Assembly: GCA_009760855.2 (NCBI GenBank)
Contig: WPIO01000006.1
Location: 1,397,001-1,461,000 of the forward strand
From: Cristatella mucedo
Taxonomy: Eukaryota; Bryozoa; Phylactolaemata; Cristatellidae
DNA length: 64,000 bases
Direction: 5' to 3'
Part shown: piece after piece, positions 37,458 to 50,213 of the stretch
How the letters are laid out: each line of letters begins with the position of its first letter
Numbering within the stretch: position 1 is the first letter of the stretch
Position numbers and translations under genes: made by a program
Notes under the pieces: model-generated
Databases searched by the model: none
What the model was told of the DNA's origin: nothing
What the model saw: the letters and a program-made list of their open reading frames with translations, nothing else

Positions 37458-38791
37458 GTAAGTACCTCCACTTGTGGGCACCTGGAATTAGTCTCTTGCA
37501 GAATATTATGGATAACTATAACTTTGACTGCGAAAGATCTTTGGCAGTGCAGTAATTTCCAAAAGAATGCCACATTCCAATTTTACCAAGTGTGTGTTTA
37601 TGTGGGCTGGAATTGAAAACTGCACTGCTGCTGCTACGGCTGCTTATTATCGCATAACTTTAAATCCCTGGATTATATTCAATTGTAACTTGGTTTGGCT
37701 TGTATGTATGCCCTGACTAATATTCTTAATGAACATATCTCCTAGAAATGTGAAAGAAATTCCAGTAGAGAATTTTGGTTGGATGCCCTCCTTTAATGTG
37801 GACATCTTTCAAACTGTATATCCTATTTCTAACACATATGTCTTTTAAATGGTATTGTAAAAATTATTTTATTATTAGATCAATTTTTTTCGGCCTCGAC
37901 ATTAACCCACAAACGGAAATCCTCGAGCTCGTCTGGCAGGAATCTTCCTTCTATCCGAACCAGAGCTATACCGATTGAACTATCATTACCGCATTATCTT
38001 CCTCTCACAGAAGGGCTTACAGCCTTGACTCTGAGTAGTTGGCTTGACGTGGCCTCTCCGAATCAAATTATGCCTTGAAAAATTTCTCATTATTAACAGT
38101 TGACAAGCTGCTATCATTACATCTGCCACGGTCGGCAGTACGAAACCAAACCCACTGCTTGACTTTCAGGTAGATTAAAGCGAATTAAAGTAGTGTTAAA
38201 ATATTTCCGCCCGGACCATTTCCTTCTATCGTCTGTGAAATTGTCAGCGTCGCTCCACCACTAACACCGAAGTGATAAACCCGCTGGCAGCCCTTCCCGG
38301 CCATGGAAGTTGTACCAGGACAGCCTTGCTGACTTGTGCTACAGCTTTCAGCTTCTGCTACTGAGGATTATACTGGCGCAGCCGGTGACTGAAATGACGG
38401 CAACTATGAGAGAGATGGCACGTACGACGCAATCATCTTTAATCAGCTGCTAGCGATTAAAGCCAATGACTCGGCATGATTTTTTCAATGACTTAATCCA
38501 CAGTCTTATGTACATGTTTCAAGAGCGATTCTGACTATTTTTTCCGATAGGAAATAGACGATTCTTTCCGCTTCCAGGATGATAGATTCAAAATTAACAT
38601 ACAGCACGTTGAATTGAGTATGTAACTTGCTTTGCAATTCTATGCAGATCGACTTCGGACGATTTATTCAAGATTCTTTTGAACGTGTCGCTAATTGCGC
38701 ACATCCCAGCGATGCATTTAGGGCAGCATGAGTTTTCAGCGGTTACTTCTAAGCTAAAATCTTCGACTATGCACCTAAATTCGTTCAACAG

Positions 38792-39006
38792 TGTCTGCAG
38801 ATAAAGTTATTCTAAACAAGGAAAGAGCTTCCGGATACTATAGACTCTCAGCCTTTTTCTTAGCGAAAATGGTGAGCGAGTCTCCTCTGACGCTGCTGTT
38901 GCCAACACTGTCTGTGGTCATCACCTACTGGATGTGTGGACTCAGTGGCTACCTGCCGTTCATCCAATGCTGGGCATTTGCACTACTGTCCTGCCTCACG
39001 GCACAG
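38792..39006 (+). CDS. ABCG transporter exon 10: membrane segments 3 and start of 4
   Basis: Encodes (L)SADKVILNKERASGYYRL, then SAFFLAKMVSESPLTLLLPT, LSVVITYWMCGL and a fourth hydrophobic stretch ending in CLTAQ. KERASGYYRLS and PTLSVVITYWM are diagnostic of the plant ABCG14-like/animal ABCG branch. The family's usual FPxER before this point reads LSADK here. With the acceptor ttcaacag the alignment needs no gap and the phase (1) matches exon 9. It ends in phase 0 at donor gtaacg (39007). No following exon was found. Confidence 0.93.
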
Positions 39007-39437
39007 GTAACGACATACCGATTACGGAGGTACATGGCGTACTTAAGCATTGCCGAGCAGTCTGATTATATGCTTCACAGCAGTTGTATGGCTGCTTCTG
39101 ATGAGCAAGCTGCCAGGTTTGCAGGGATCAGTTAAAGCAAGCCGTGCTAGAGTATTGTCCATCACTAATTATTCGGGCATATTTTGTTATTGACTATAGC
39201 ACTGCCTAGTGGGCTCATATGTGGTACTCAACGTTTTCCAGAAACCTTTAGGCCAGGAAAGTATAGTAATACGGTCACCAAAAAATGTTTCGAGAAATCC
39301 CTCTGCTTACTTGTAAGCAGTATGAAAACGTTTTCCAGCAACATCTTCAACTGTATTACTCCATGATATCAAAAGCTAACTACACGTAGAGAAACTTATA
39401 CGCCTCCGATGCGGTTGCAGCTTCATGTTAGCCATGT
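39007..39437. other. Sequence after the last recognised ABCG exon
   Basis: No exon for the fifth or sixth membrane segment and no poly(A) context recognised here. Confidence 0.5.
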
Positions 39438-40345
39438 TAAATTAATAATAATATATAATAATAATGCATTTGATATAGCGCCCTCAGAGAACTCAATCTC
39501 TTTCTAGGCGTTTTACATTCACTACAAAGTAAGCAAAATCGAATGGCGAGTGGTAGCATGCTCAGTAAAAAAAAGCAGGAATAAAATGGTTAGAGTGAAA
39601 TGCACACGGTGCATGCGAGTGTGGTTAGTGGCAGCATTCGGAGTATCAGCACCCATAAGCACATAAAGGATGAATCACAGGGACCCACTAAATGCTGTGA
39701 CAAATAGATGACTTTTTAGTTTCCTGTTAAATGTGGATAAGTCAGGAGATGTAACGCAATTCGGGAGTGAGTTCCAGGCTATGGGAAAATACGAACTAAA
39801 GGCAGGGTCTCCAAGGGATTTGAAATTTGTACTAGAAATAGGTAAACAGTTAGATTCCAAAAATCAGGTAGTACGATGCTTAGGCTGGTGGGAGAATAGA
39901 TCGTATAGTTGGGCTAGTGCCAAAGAATGATAGGACCTAAAAGTGAGTGACAAAACCTTGAAGTCGATGGGTTGCTTGATTTGAAGCCAGTGCAGGTCGG
40001 CGAGAAGTGGTGTGATGTGGCAACTGCGATGCTCACGGCAGACCAGCCTAGCTGCAGAGTTTTGCACCAACTGTAAGCGCCTGAGTGCACAGGCCGGTAG
40101 GCCAGCAAGCAGTGAGTTACAGAAGTCGAGACGGAATGTAATAAATGCTTGGACCAATTTAGATGTGGTATCCCTGTCTAAACAAGCGCGAACTTTAGCA
40201 CTGTTATGCAGCTAAAAGTAGGCAGACTTGATTGTGGAGCTGATGTGGTCGTCTAATGAAAAGTCACATTGGAACAGGACGCCTGGATTTCGTGCAGATT
40301 CAACAGGACATACGCTGGCTGAGCCTACTGTGAGCTTGCAGCGCC
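39438..40345 (-). mobile_element. LINE-A copy with ATT tail
   Basis: - strand frames 39864-40157 (FRLDFCNSLLAGLPACALRR, SAARLVCREHRSCHITPLLA) and 39675-39860 (SNCLPISSTNFKSLGDPAFS, WNSLPNC, SGSL), broken by one frameshift near 39860. Stem-loop mostly kept, then an (ATT)n tail with a TATA interruption. Confidence 0.9.
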
Positions 40346-41696
40346 CGAACGGTTTCAGCTAGCTCCAGCTCTGAGAAGATGCAGTTGATCTTGGATGTCC
40401 CCCTCAGGTCGCTCCAATTATGTGGCTCTGCACAGTTAAGCCTGTCAAGGCTTAACTTGCTTGCCATTTTTGAGGAGCCACATTAAAGATGGTGGAGAAC
40501 AACCAGATCGGCAGCAGGAATCTACTGAGTTATTATAGCTCTTCAGTGACCCAAATTTAGTTTGCCTGAAAATTCTCTTCGTGATGCAAACTGCATCGTT
40601 AGCAGAGGTAGCATGGCGAGACGATGCGATGGAGCTTCGTGACTGTCCAAGACGAGGGTCGCACCGATAGCCAGCATGAGGCAACTGACTGCGGAGATGT
40701 AGCAACGCCTTAGGATTTAGCTACGTAGAAGCAAGACCTTGGTCACTCCCGAGGCAGTCAATCGAAGAAATGTGATGTGCCCTTCAGGTTGGTCCAGGGG
40801 AGATGTATCCCCAGGCTCGCTTCCTTCGAACGCGAAATGTTCAAACTCTTTTAGCTTAGTGGAAACGGAAATGTAGCTTCAAGTGAAGCTGGTTATCCTG
40901 ACTTGAAAGCGATTGCAAGATGGTTCTAAATGTGGTTTGGCATACGGAATGCTGGTCCAGAACAATGCCAACGGTTTATTGTACAAGGCACGGAGCAGCA
41001 AGACGCACGACTGCCTTCGCACTCTTCTCACACTAGAGTCTCCTTCCACTCCTCCGTTTGACGCCGATGATTAATCGAGGACCACAACTGTGCAGCGGCC
41101 GATCCTGATGGTGAATCCACCATCTGGCCACCAGTGGTTACCGGCCAGTGTCCATGCCACATCACAGGCTCATTAGAGGAGCCGGCCTACACTCAAACTA
41201 CACTTAAAAACGCAAGACTATGTCTAATTGACTTGTGCTAAGCGAAATTATCATTGTATACTTAAAAAGTCACTAGCTATCAGAAAGCTCCATCGCTTAT
41301 GATCTGACCGAATAAATGAAAGAAAATTATTTACAAAGATCAATGGAGGGTGGCCTCTGAAGAAGAAAAGCAACAGCACTACAGTGGCTGCGGTTAAACA
41401 ATCCACGGTGGGCTTCTGTCAGCCCACACTTGATGCGGCCACACTGAGACACTTACCAATGGAAAATCGCGATAGTAGGAAGACGTAGAGGTAGAAAAGC
41501 AGATCCTAGGTTATAGCTTACTTTAGTGCTGCACTATTTGTCTCGATAGCTCCCAGACCCACACAGTGACTTTGTAAACGCGGTAGCTTATCTTTTATAT
41601 GAACGTCAGCAACCGAAAAAATAATGGTTCTTTAGCGGTTTTTTCAATATGCCAGCCGAAACGAATGGCAATAGTGCAGCTTAGACAGAATCGGGA
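40346..41696. other. Spacer, no gene seen
   Basis: Moderately GC-rich around 40350-41200, with a 86-codon - strand frame (40445-40705) of no recognised family. Confidence 0.45.
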
Positions 41697-42030
41697 GTCT
41701 AGTTAGATTTTTAGCAAGCCTCGATGGTAGACAGCTCCTTGTCTATGACAGGGATTGAATGTGATTGCTAGCTGTGGAAGTAATCTGATTAATGAGGCTT
41801 TTAAACTGTACACAGCTATCCGAGTAGAACCTGAATTCCGACCAAGTGGTAATAGTCGCATTACAGCAGTATCCATTAAAAGTTAAAAGAGCCAAGTCTC
41901 GTAGTCTGGCCGCACACATTGGGTTTAGTACGAGCAGGAGTTCTACCATTCTTTAATTTATGGAAATTGGCAAATATTCAGAGTCTATTCTCTGCAGAAT
42001 TAGCATTCAGTTTAGCTGTCACTGTAGCAA
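41697..42030 (-). mobile_element. LINE-B relative, decayed
   Basis: Aligns with the LINE-B region between the reverse-transcriptase catalytic site and the C-terminal domain (TTAGATTTTTAGCAAGCCTC, GCATTCAGTTTAGCTGTCAC), with a broken frame 41743-41949. Confidence 0.6.
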
Positions 42031-42839
42031 TTATGATTGCTTGAATGACGATAACAACTAGGAATTGTTAGCGTTGAAGTAACTGTCAATCACACGTGGC
42101 CTGAATCACTCAATCGGAGGACAGCAAAGGACAGAGCACACACTATCCTGGAACTCCGCAAGTGACTGGCCTGCTGGAGGAGACGGGATCCTGATACAGC
42201 ATGAAATCTTATATCTTTTCATTACTGAATGCTGGGATTACTTGCCAGTCTGAGGCAGACAGCGAAAGTCAATGAGATCACTCAAACCGTCTGGCTAGGA
42301 GAGAAGAATCTCGTGAAACAGCTGTGATATGGTCTGGTTATAGATATGTGTCACTTGCATTCTAAAAAGGATAATCAAGTGCACATTGTAACGATAAATG
42401 TAGATTTATTGTTATCGTAGCAATCTAATACTTCGTATTGTGGCTGTAGCAATATAAAGATAAAAAAATTTGGCATCCAGATATTGATTGAACGACAGGC
42501 TTCGGTTTGAAGCAATCAGCAGTATAGCATAAGCTGTATAGGTTGGTAGGGTTGCTGCTTTAAGATGATAGCTATCATATCAATGTTTTCTATAGCAAAC
42601 TAAGAGTACTAAATCCTCGTCCGGATTTGCAAATCCTTCTGAAATCGAGCATATCAATTCTTTATTGCTGACATCCAGTTTCACCACTCATAGGCACACT
42701 AACCACAATTCCCATGGACCGAGTGAAAGCTGTGAAGAGTTAATTTTTAGCCTCGTCTAGAATTTTTGTATTTCAAAAAGTTTCAAAATGTTACAATGAG
42801 TTTCAATTTTTTCAAATATGTGAATATAAAAAAAGTGTT
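42031..42839. other. Spacer, no gene seen
   Basis: Nothing recognised. Confidence 0.5.
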
Positions 42840-43725
42840 GATGGTTATTAAGGATTTGAGGTTATTTAGAGGCACAGCTATACGACTTGAGTAAGTAGAG
42901 CAGTTAGTTTGATACGCACTCGGGTTATACATGATTCTAGAAGTTAGGATGAAGTAAGAGAATGATGGGATCTTAACTTGAGGGACAAAAGCGTGAACTG
43001 ATTACATTGCTTCTCAGGGAGATTGTGCATGTCGGTAGGAATTGGTAAAATTTAGTAGTTACGTTTTCCATCACAGATAGGCCGTTGATACGAGCTATAA
43101 GCTTGGGCACTGAATTATAACTTAGAGCCGCTTACGAAATGGCCACTATATGTCGAGACTAATGAGCAGCGAGATTTATGGCTACATATGACTTCATGAC
43201 TTACGACCTTGCCACTATATAAGGCATGCGTCTGACTGCACTAGAGATCTGCACTAACTGTAATCGGCCCATTGTTCAGACAAGACAACCTGAAAGCAGT
43301 GAGTTACAAAAATCTATATGGGATATCACTAGTGCCTGGCAGTTTGGCAACGGTATTACTGTTTAAGCAAGATCAAATTGTTCGATGATGACACACAGAT
43401 GAAAGGAAGCAAACTTGACTTTGGAGCTGATGTGGCCATCTGGTGTAAGGTCACATTGGAGCAACACTCCCTGATTGTGTGTTGATAAGACTGGAGATAT
43501 GCTGGCCGTGCCTATCTTGAAAGTTCGGCTTTTCTATTTCTGATTATCACTGGGTTATTCAATTTGAGAAAGTTTGATGCCATCCAAGTGCAATCGTTGG
43601 TAGCACATGCCCCTGTGGAATTTAGTAGGTTCAAAATCTTGGTGGATAGGGGAATATCACATAATAGCCTTAGCAGCATGTCGTCAACATGAACTGTAAG
43701 CCTAGCTTGTCCTGGGCCTTTACAA
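42840..43725 (-). mobile_element. LINE-A/L2-like relative, decayed
   Basis: - strand remnants include CTWMASNFLKLNNPVIIRNR (consensus W-ASNFLKLN-DKTE of the post-catalytic region), then decayed sequence matching LINE-A blocks such as GGAGCTGATGTGG in + orientation. It ends against a GA tract. Confidence 0.6.
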
Positions 43726-43737
43726 CAGCATGGGGAA

Positions 43738-44050
<313 letters not shown>

Positions 44051-44066
44051 GTATATGCATTTATTT

Positions 44067-44103
<37 letters not shown>

Positions 44104-44104
44104 G

Positions 44105-44148
<44 letters not shown>

Positions 44149-44175
44149 ATAAAAGAGGATATATATATATATATA
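44067..44175 (+). repeat. (TA)n / (GA)n / (TA)n compound microsatellite
   Basis: Alternating TA, GA and TA blocks. Confidence 0.92.
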
Positions 44176-44264
44176 AAGAGAGAGGGATTATAAATTAATA
44201 TAAGAAATAAACAAACCCCAAATCCATGGTGTAGCCTTAACTTCAAAGTCTCCTTGTATCCTCT

Positions 44265-44690
44265 TGTAACTCTTCTCTCCGTTTGTAGCTCAACAAAGCC
44301 ACCCAGACTATATGTTTGTTTCGCAGGAAAATGTTGTATAGCACACGCACAGCCTCAGCGGCTTTCGGTATGCATTCGGTAGCAAACATGCTTCATCTCG
44401 CACAACAACAAGAAACTGGGAAGCATAGCAGAGTCAAAAGAGCAGTTGAGGTAGTGAGTAACATGGAAGTAGAAGCTCATGTGCCATAGTCGGCAATGGG
44501 AGAGTAGTTGTGGTTGCGTTTGAATTTTTTGGAAGTGAATTACAGAGTCTAGGATCTGTAGAGCAAAAGTCGCCATCGGTTTTTAAGTAAAGAATGAAGA
44601 GGTAAATTTATTGTCCGTACGGGACCTGAGCGCGTGAGGAGGCTGAAACTGGCGCAGCATTTCAACTTGATGTGAGTTAACCGTTTACAT
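44265..44690 (-). mobile_element. LINE-B 3' fragment, decayed
   Basis: Shares GCACACGCACAGCCTCAGCG, GGCTTTCGGTATGCATTCGG and TAGGATCTGTAGAGC (in + orientation) with other LINE-B copies. Tail lost. Confidence 0.75.
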
Positions 44691-45054
44691 CTATGCAGTA
44701 AAATAGTGCACTGAGATAGGACCTCAGCAAATGCAGATAATCGTCTGTGATGCCGAGGTGAGATACTAGGCGTCTGCACTCAAAGCCATGTCAACATATT
44801 GAGAAACGGTGCAAGTTCTTTAGGAAAGAAAAAGTTGAAGTGGTTATCCATTGGATGTAGAATTTTTTTACAATCCGCATCTTTTTGTTTGTGCTTGTAC
44901 TGAAACACTGTGGTAATAGCATGTCCAGCGTGACACAAAAGTTGGTTAACACATGGTGTAAGTCAAAGCCATGGTCGTGTTACGGAATTATGGAGGCGTT
45001 AACCTGGCAGGGACATATGTAAAAAGCCATAGCTAGGTGCAAATACTAATGCGT

Positions 45055-45560
45055 CGCTTGCATGCCACCCTACCAGAGAGCTTAATCTCTATCCGAGTAC
45101 AGTAAATATCCCAACAAAGATAAGCAGTGACCAAGGTTTAGCAATCTACAGTGTATCATGCTTAAATTGGCATGCACAAGCAAACATGCATTGAGCTAAG
45201 ACGACTTGCATCTAAAAGCATAAAAGGAAAACGCAACCTCAATTGCTGGTGGGACCGCTGGTTTGTAACATGCACAGAATCGTGCACCGGTCAGCACTCA
45301 AAGCACTCGGAAACAAAAAGCAAGCTATCCCGGCATGAGAGATTGGAACGAGCTGAAGCGGGTCTCTAGCTGAGACCTTCTTGCAACCTAAATTAATGTG
45401 GTGACCGAAGTTGGAAGTGATTTTCAGACTTTTGAAACGTACGAACTGAAGGCCGGAAGTCGAAATATTTTTCATTAGTGCGGTGGAACGGGATGCGGCT
45501 GGAAGCCGATGAGTCAGTGGGGAGAGAGCTGAATTTAGGAGTTCAAGTTGGTAGATTGTC
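45055..45560 (-). mobile_element. LINE-C 3' part
   Basis: - strand encodes FSSYVSKV-KSLPTSVTT in a broken frame, related to but distinct from LINE-A FSSYAPKAWNSLPTC. Shares TAACATGCACAGAATCGT with the 49.4 kb copy, and its end (GATAGAGATTAAGCTCTCT) is the common LINE/SINE stem-loop. Confidence 0.65.
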
Positions 45561-45586
45561 ATAAGCAAGTGAGGCATCAAGTAAGT

Positions 45587-45808
<222 letters not shown>

Positions 45809-45904
45809 GTCTATGATTGAATGCTTGAAAGGTACTTTATGATGTTTACACAGAAGTGGACTGATGCATAAGCTGGACTATTGACTATGTATCTATATAT
45901 GAAT

Positions 45905-46050
45905 AATATATAATTCAAGTGTATAGCGCCCCGTGAATATTTAACCTCTATTCAGACGCTTCATTTACGCCTCGGGGCTCGAGCCCACGACTTCAGCCAG
46001 ACGTTGTTCGGGGCGAGCACCTTGACCGTTGGACCAAATCAGCTCGGCAA
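45905..46050 (-). mobile_element. SINE-1 copy (tRNA-derived)
   Basis: - strand: GCCGAGCTGATTTGG head, A box TGGTCCAACGGTCAAGGTGC, B box GTGGGCTCGAGCCCC, tail GAAGCGTCTGAATAGAGG and GGGCGCTATACAC. Confidence 0.8.
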
Positions 46051-47690
46051 TAAACATGACGAGCTGCTGTTTTTCACCAGCTGCAGATTATTACTAGCAG
46101 GAGCTATGAGTCCGGACTAAAGTTAATTGGACTAAAGTAGAAGAGCTGTCACAATGTGGTTCAGCTAGTAAGCAGCTATTTCTCGCGTTCCCATCAAGAG
46201 TTTTCTTGAAGCCGTGTCTGCGTATAAAATGAGGTTCTCAGGATGGCTTTCCCTGATTTCTCAACAGGCATTCAGAATTGTTCTTGGTAGGCCTTGTACG
46301 TCTTAGCAGACGCTTTCTTGAAGTATTTTGCTCCTGAATCTACAAATACTCTACAAACATAGCAACAATACACCAGCTGGGTGCAAGCAACCTCTACAAT
46401 CCATATCAATGAAATATTGATATTCTACATTATCTTACTCTTCATTAAGATAAACAAGGGTGTTCATTTAAGGTACCTGTACCGTTACGCCTATATGGAC
46501 GCTACTCTAGAGTGTCATGTCTGCCGTCACTAACCTGAGTCGCGGCGTAGTGCCTGCTACAAGTGGTAGCCTAATATGGACATAGCAACTTGGGCATCAA
46601 AAAACTATAGAATTTAGCGATATTTACGGTTTGACCGCAGAAGTAGCAATATTTACTGAAGTCACGCAGGGTTATCAAAACACTTCTTACGCAAGGACAA
46701 TCATAAATTCAAATATTCTACCATGTGTAGCCTCTTTAGAAAAGTCTGAAGTAAGGGATTTAAGTGCAAAAGATAGTGCCCCTGGAAACCGATACGTGAC
46801 CACGCTTTCCAAGAATGCCCCGTCTCCTTTAGCACTGCTTTTTTGGCTCCATTGAAAAAGCTATTTGCCCTTTTCAAAAGCATTTTGGATCTTAATTAGC
46901 TCTAAACCTCTCGAGCTGCTCTACAACAGCTTCGACATGCACGTGCCACACGTGCGTTACATTTTCTTTGGCAGCCAGTTGTATTCCAATCCTGTCGACT
47001 CTCGCAACTCAGTTTTAGCTTATATTGGAGGCCTCATACACATTTCATGGATATCAGTTAATCAATTTACCTCAGAAATTATCATGCCTAAGCCTTAAGC
47101 TTAGCCAGAATATCTCTTGTAGCCTCTTCTAAAAATCCGGGTCTACTACTCCGAAATTACCTTTCACAAGATTATCACGTCTGCTACGCCATCGCGTCTA
47201 CCTCATTCCAGCAATTTACAGTAGAAATAGTGTCGCCTGCTTTTCTTTGATAACTATACATTCTAGCGATTTGAAATCCCCCTATCCACACTCTTTTTTA
47301 TGTAACTTGGCTGGTAATGCTTCTCCTCAAGCAAGCCTGTTTTACGCTTCCTTAATTTCCAAAGGTCGCGACGCTTTTTACTTACTATCTTCGGATGTTT
47401 TAGCATTCTAAACTTGAGAGGTTTAAAAATAGATAAAGCCTAGATATTCACTGTTTTATTTGCTCAGTATGCTCGAATAGTCCTGTGTATGCTTATGTGT
47501 TAGTAGTTTTTTCTCCGAGCATTTATTCCTTTGTTTTTGCATTTGTCATAAGCTTGGAAAGAAATTTTGGTGGCTTGCGGTACTGGGCACATGCAATATT
47601 ATTATCATTATCATACGATCAGATTACCTACTGAATTCTTAAGTCCGGCAGCCTCTTTTTGAATTAATGGTGGTCTCGCAATGAGGTGCG
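46051..47690. other. Spacer, no gene seen
   Basis: A 77-codon + frame at 46865-47098 has coding-like composition but no resemblance to the missing ABCG C-terminus. Nothing else recognised. Confidence 0.45.
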
Positions 47691-49160
47691 TTGGATTGTC
47701 GTAGCCGGGCTAGAGGCTCGATTTTTACCGCTCTACCTGCGATCTAGCCATTCGCCAGAGCTGCTGCCTCTCGAACGACCCAGCTAGCAGACCGGCGACT
47801 TTAGATAGCTTGCACCCGCAGATCTTCGCTATTTTTAGCAACCAAAAGGGAGCTAATCTGGCAGTTACATTTCGAGAAACTCGTTAACCGGGCATCGTAG
47901 CTTGCGAGCTTGAACTTGGAACTCAAGCTCCGAAAGGGCACAGCACGAAGCGCTCGGCAGCCCTCTGTGGAGACAAAGCGCGAACACATAGGCGCGTCCA
48001 CCAGCTGGACTTCTTGACCGCGGCAGGCCTCACCAGCCTCTCCTGCCCTCCCATCAAAAATGCTAAATGCTTCTTTCTTTTAGAATTCAATGCTCGGACC
48101 CATCGCTCGCGCCAGCAAGACTCTTTGGTGCGTGAGCCCGGGAAGCTCCGACAAGGCGGGCTGTCCAGCCCACGCCCAGCTCCTTTAAGAAATTCGAAGC
48201 ATCTTCGCCTTGAGGGCACCAGCCAGATGCCAGATTCTTAGACACCGCTTAAAACGCTACCGGTACCCGCATTCTCTAGAGCTCAATTCTGCGCCCCGAA
48301 GGCTAATTGCCACGCAGGCTCGCCGCGCAGCTACGTTTAATTGAAAGCATCGGCCGCCCCTGCCCACACCAGCTGTGGCCAAAGCCCCGAAGGAGCGTGC
48401 CGAAGAGGGCGCGTCTCCCTGAAAGGCACTTTTCAGCAATCTAGACTGGTGATTTATTATCTAGGGTTTTCCTTAAGCTCCGTCGCAGAGAAATTCGTCC
48501 CCAAAGACGATTCTGCGTCCCAATTTGAATACGGGGTCTAGTGAATCCGCATACCGATGGCCTGTCGCCCAAGAATCCGCCACAATCGCTGCGGAGGCAT
48601 CGGATCTCCTCCCAAGAAGCGTTGTAGCCACCGGGAAAAAGCCACCGGGAAGAAAGTGGGAACTCCAGTGGGAACGACGTGGCAAAATTTGGGCACTGCG
48701 TCGACTGCGTCAGCTTCAAGTTCTGTGGGCTCAGCATAGCCCTAGAGCCCTAGAGCCCTCAGCCACACCCACGAAGGTGACCTTATCTTCCTTCTCCCTA
48801 CTCTCTAACAGCTGTGCCTATTGGTTAACCATCCATCCATTAGCCCCTCGACCCTCTTTCCTATACCTATAAACACAAAACGCGCAGAATACCTGGTGTG
48901 CTCGCTTTCTGAGCACTGGCAGAAAGAATTTGAGATTTTCAATGAGCCCAATACAACCCAAACATCAGCATCACGCAGTAACTTCTTATCGAATGATCTC
49001 TCATTAGAGGCTGACTCTACTTCAGCTTTGTGTAGACCTAACATTAAGAGCACTGCAGGCCTAATTCGAGAACTCCTTAGCTGCAGGGAAGCTACATCAG
49101 TCACCTTGACTGAGGGAGTGGATTCGACTGCGGGGGGGGGGGGGTTCGATTACGTATGAG
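47690..49160. other. GC-rich island with several open frames, unidentified
   Basis: CG-containing, GC-rich DNA from about 47.7 to 48.8 kb, then a 112-codon + frame (48821-49159) of balanced composition. The + frame at 48557-48739 encodes a basic patch (SPPKKRCSHREKATGKK). No domain is recognised on either strand. It may be a promoter/first exon or an unclassified mobile element. A ten- to eleven-base G run occurs at about 49134-49144. Confidence 0.3.
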
Positions 49161-49424
49161 CAGACCGTTTCCGGCTTTCTAACCTTGACATTGAACCGCC
49201 TCCGGTTGTTTTAAAGATCTGGTGCACGTAAGCTTGGCGCAGCACCGTTGGCTATGGCGCTGAATCCTAAACTTGGTTATGGTAAGTAGCTGAGTTTTAA
49301 TGAGTTCTTTGGAGCAGTTTGCTTGCAATTTGTGTAGCGCTGCGTTGTGCGACTGTGCATTACGTAAATCTTCTGTAGTCGCTCCCATCCTTATTGCAGC
49401 TGGAAATGCATTGGGAGAGAAAGT

Positions 49425-49905
49425 AATGAATACGATAATAATAAAAATAATAATCGCTCGATGTGTATAGCGCCCTGATAGAACTATATATCTGTCCAGA
49501 CGCTTTTCAACTCGTTGCAAGAGAATCGATAGCGTGTGCTGTGAATGCTGGCATTCGTGGTATGTTATTTCGACAAGCCTGTTACAACACCCGAGTGTTA
49601 TGGTTTTTCCGACGCACTAAAGCACCCAAGAAGCCCTGTGTCTCAGGGCTTATTCGTGCCTACTGGCTAGTAACATGCACAGAATCGTTCTTGGGTAACC
49701 ACGCAAAGCAGGCTGGATCGAAAAAGATAAGTTCTCCGGGGCAAAGGAAAGGCTGAGTTTAACAGTTGCTTATTCTTTTGCTGGCACTTAAAAAGATGCT
49801 AAGTCTTCGAAGGCGGTGACAGAATTTGGAAGCGATTTCCGAACTTCCGATAAAAATATCTGTGGCTTGGCGGCTGCAGTTCGTAATTTCGTGAGCACTT
49901 TGCTG
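49425..49905 (-). mobile_element. LINE-C 3' part with ATT tail
   Basis: - strand encodes VRKSLPNSVTAFEDLASFK. Shares TAACATGCACAGAATCGT with 45.1-45.5 kb, and ends AAAGCGTCTGGACAGATA through GGGCGCTATACACATCG, then ATT repeats. The stem is kept by a G.U pair. Confidence 0.7.
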
Positions 49906-49939
49906 GGAACTCTAGAATGTTGCTAGAACTTGGGGTTTT

Positions 49940-50213
49940 TAATGTAGTCTAATTTTTCTCCGTCTGTAGCTCCAGAAAAACTCCGTTGGTGTTACGCAGG
50001 AGAGTTTTTTACTTCGTGCACTCAGCCTAAACAGCTTTCGATATGCATTCGGTAGCCAGCAGACTTCATCTCACACAACAAAGACAAAGTGAGAGGCATT
50101 GCAGAGTCAGGAGAGCAGTTGAGGTAGTGAGTAGCATAGAAGTAGCAGTTCAGGACGGCTGGAAAGGATTGCCATAGTCGGCAGCTGGGGAGTAGTTGTC
50201 GTTACGTAAGAAT
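49940..50213 (-). mobile_element. LINE-B older copy, 3' half (host of nested insertion)
   Basis: - strand LINE-B from ACGATTCTTACGTAACGACA to the 3' UTR end. Its upstream continuation lies at 51287-51385, on the other side of a younger LINE-B. Confidence 0.82.

Noticed and set aside
37880-37985. Another SINE-1 or tRNA-like element
   Set aside because: Only a vague GAGCTCGAGG box and no tail or convincing A box; probably chance.
46865-47098. Candidate C-terminal ABCG exon (contains YIGGLIHISW)
   Set aside because: The resemblance to the family's GG-Y motif is superficial; surrounding residues and hydrophobicity do not fit membrane segments five or six, and no acceptor of the right phase precedes it.
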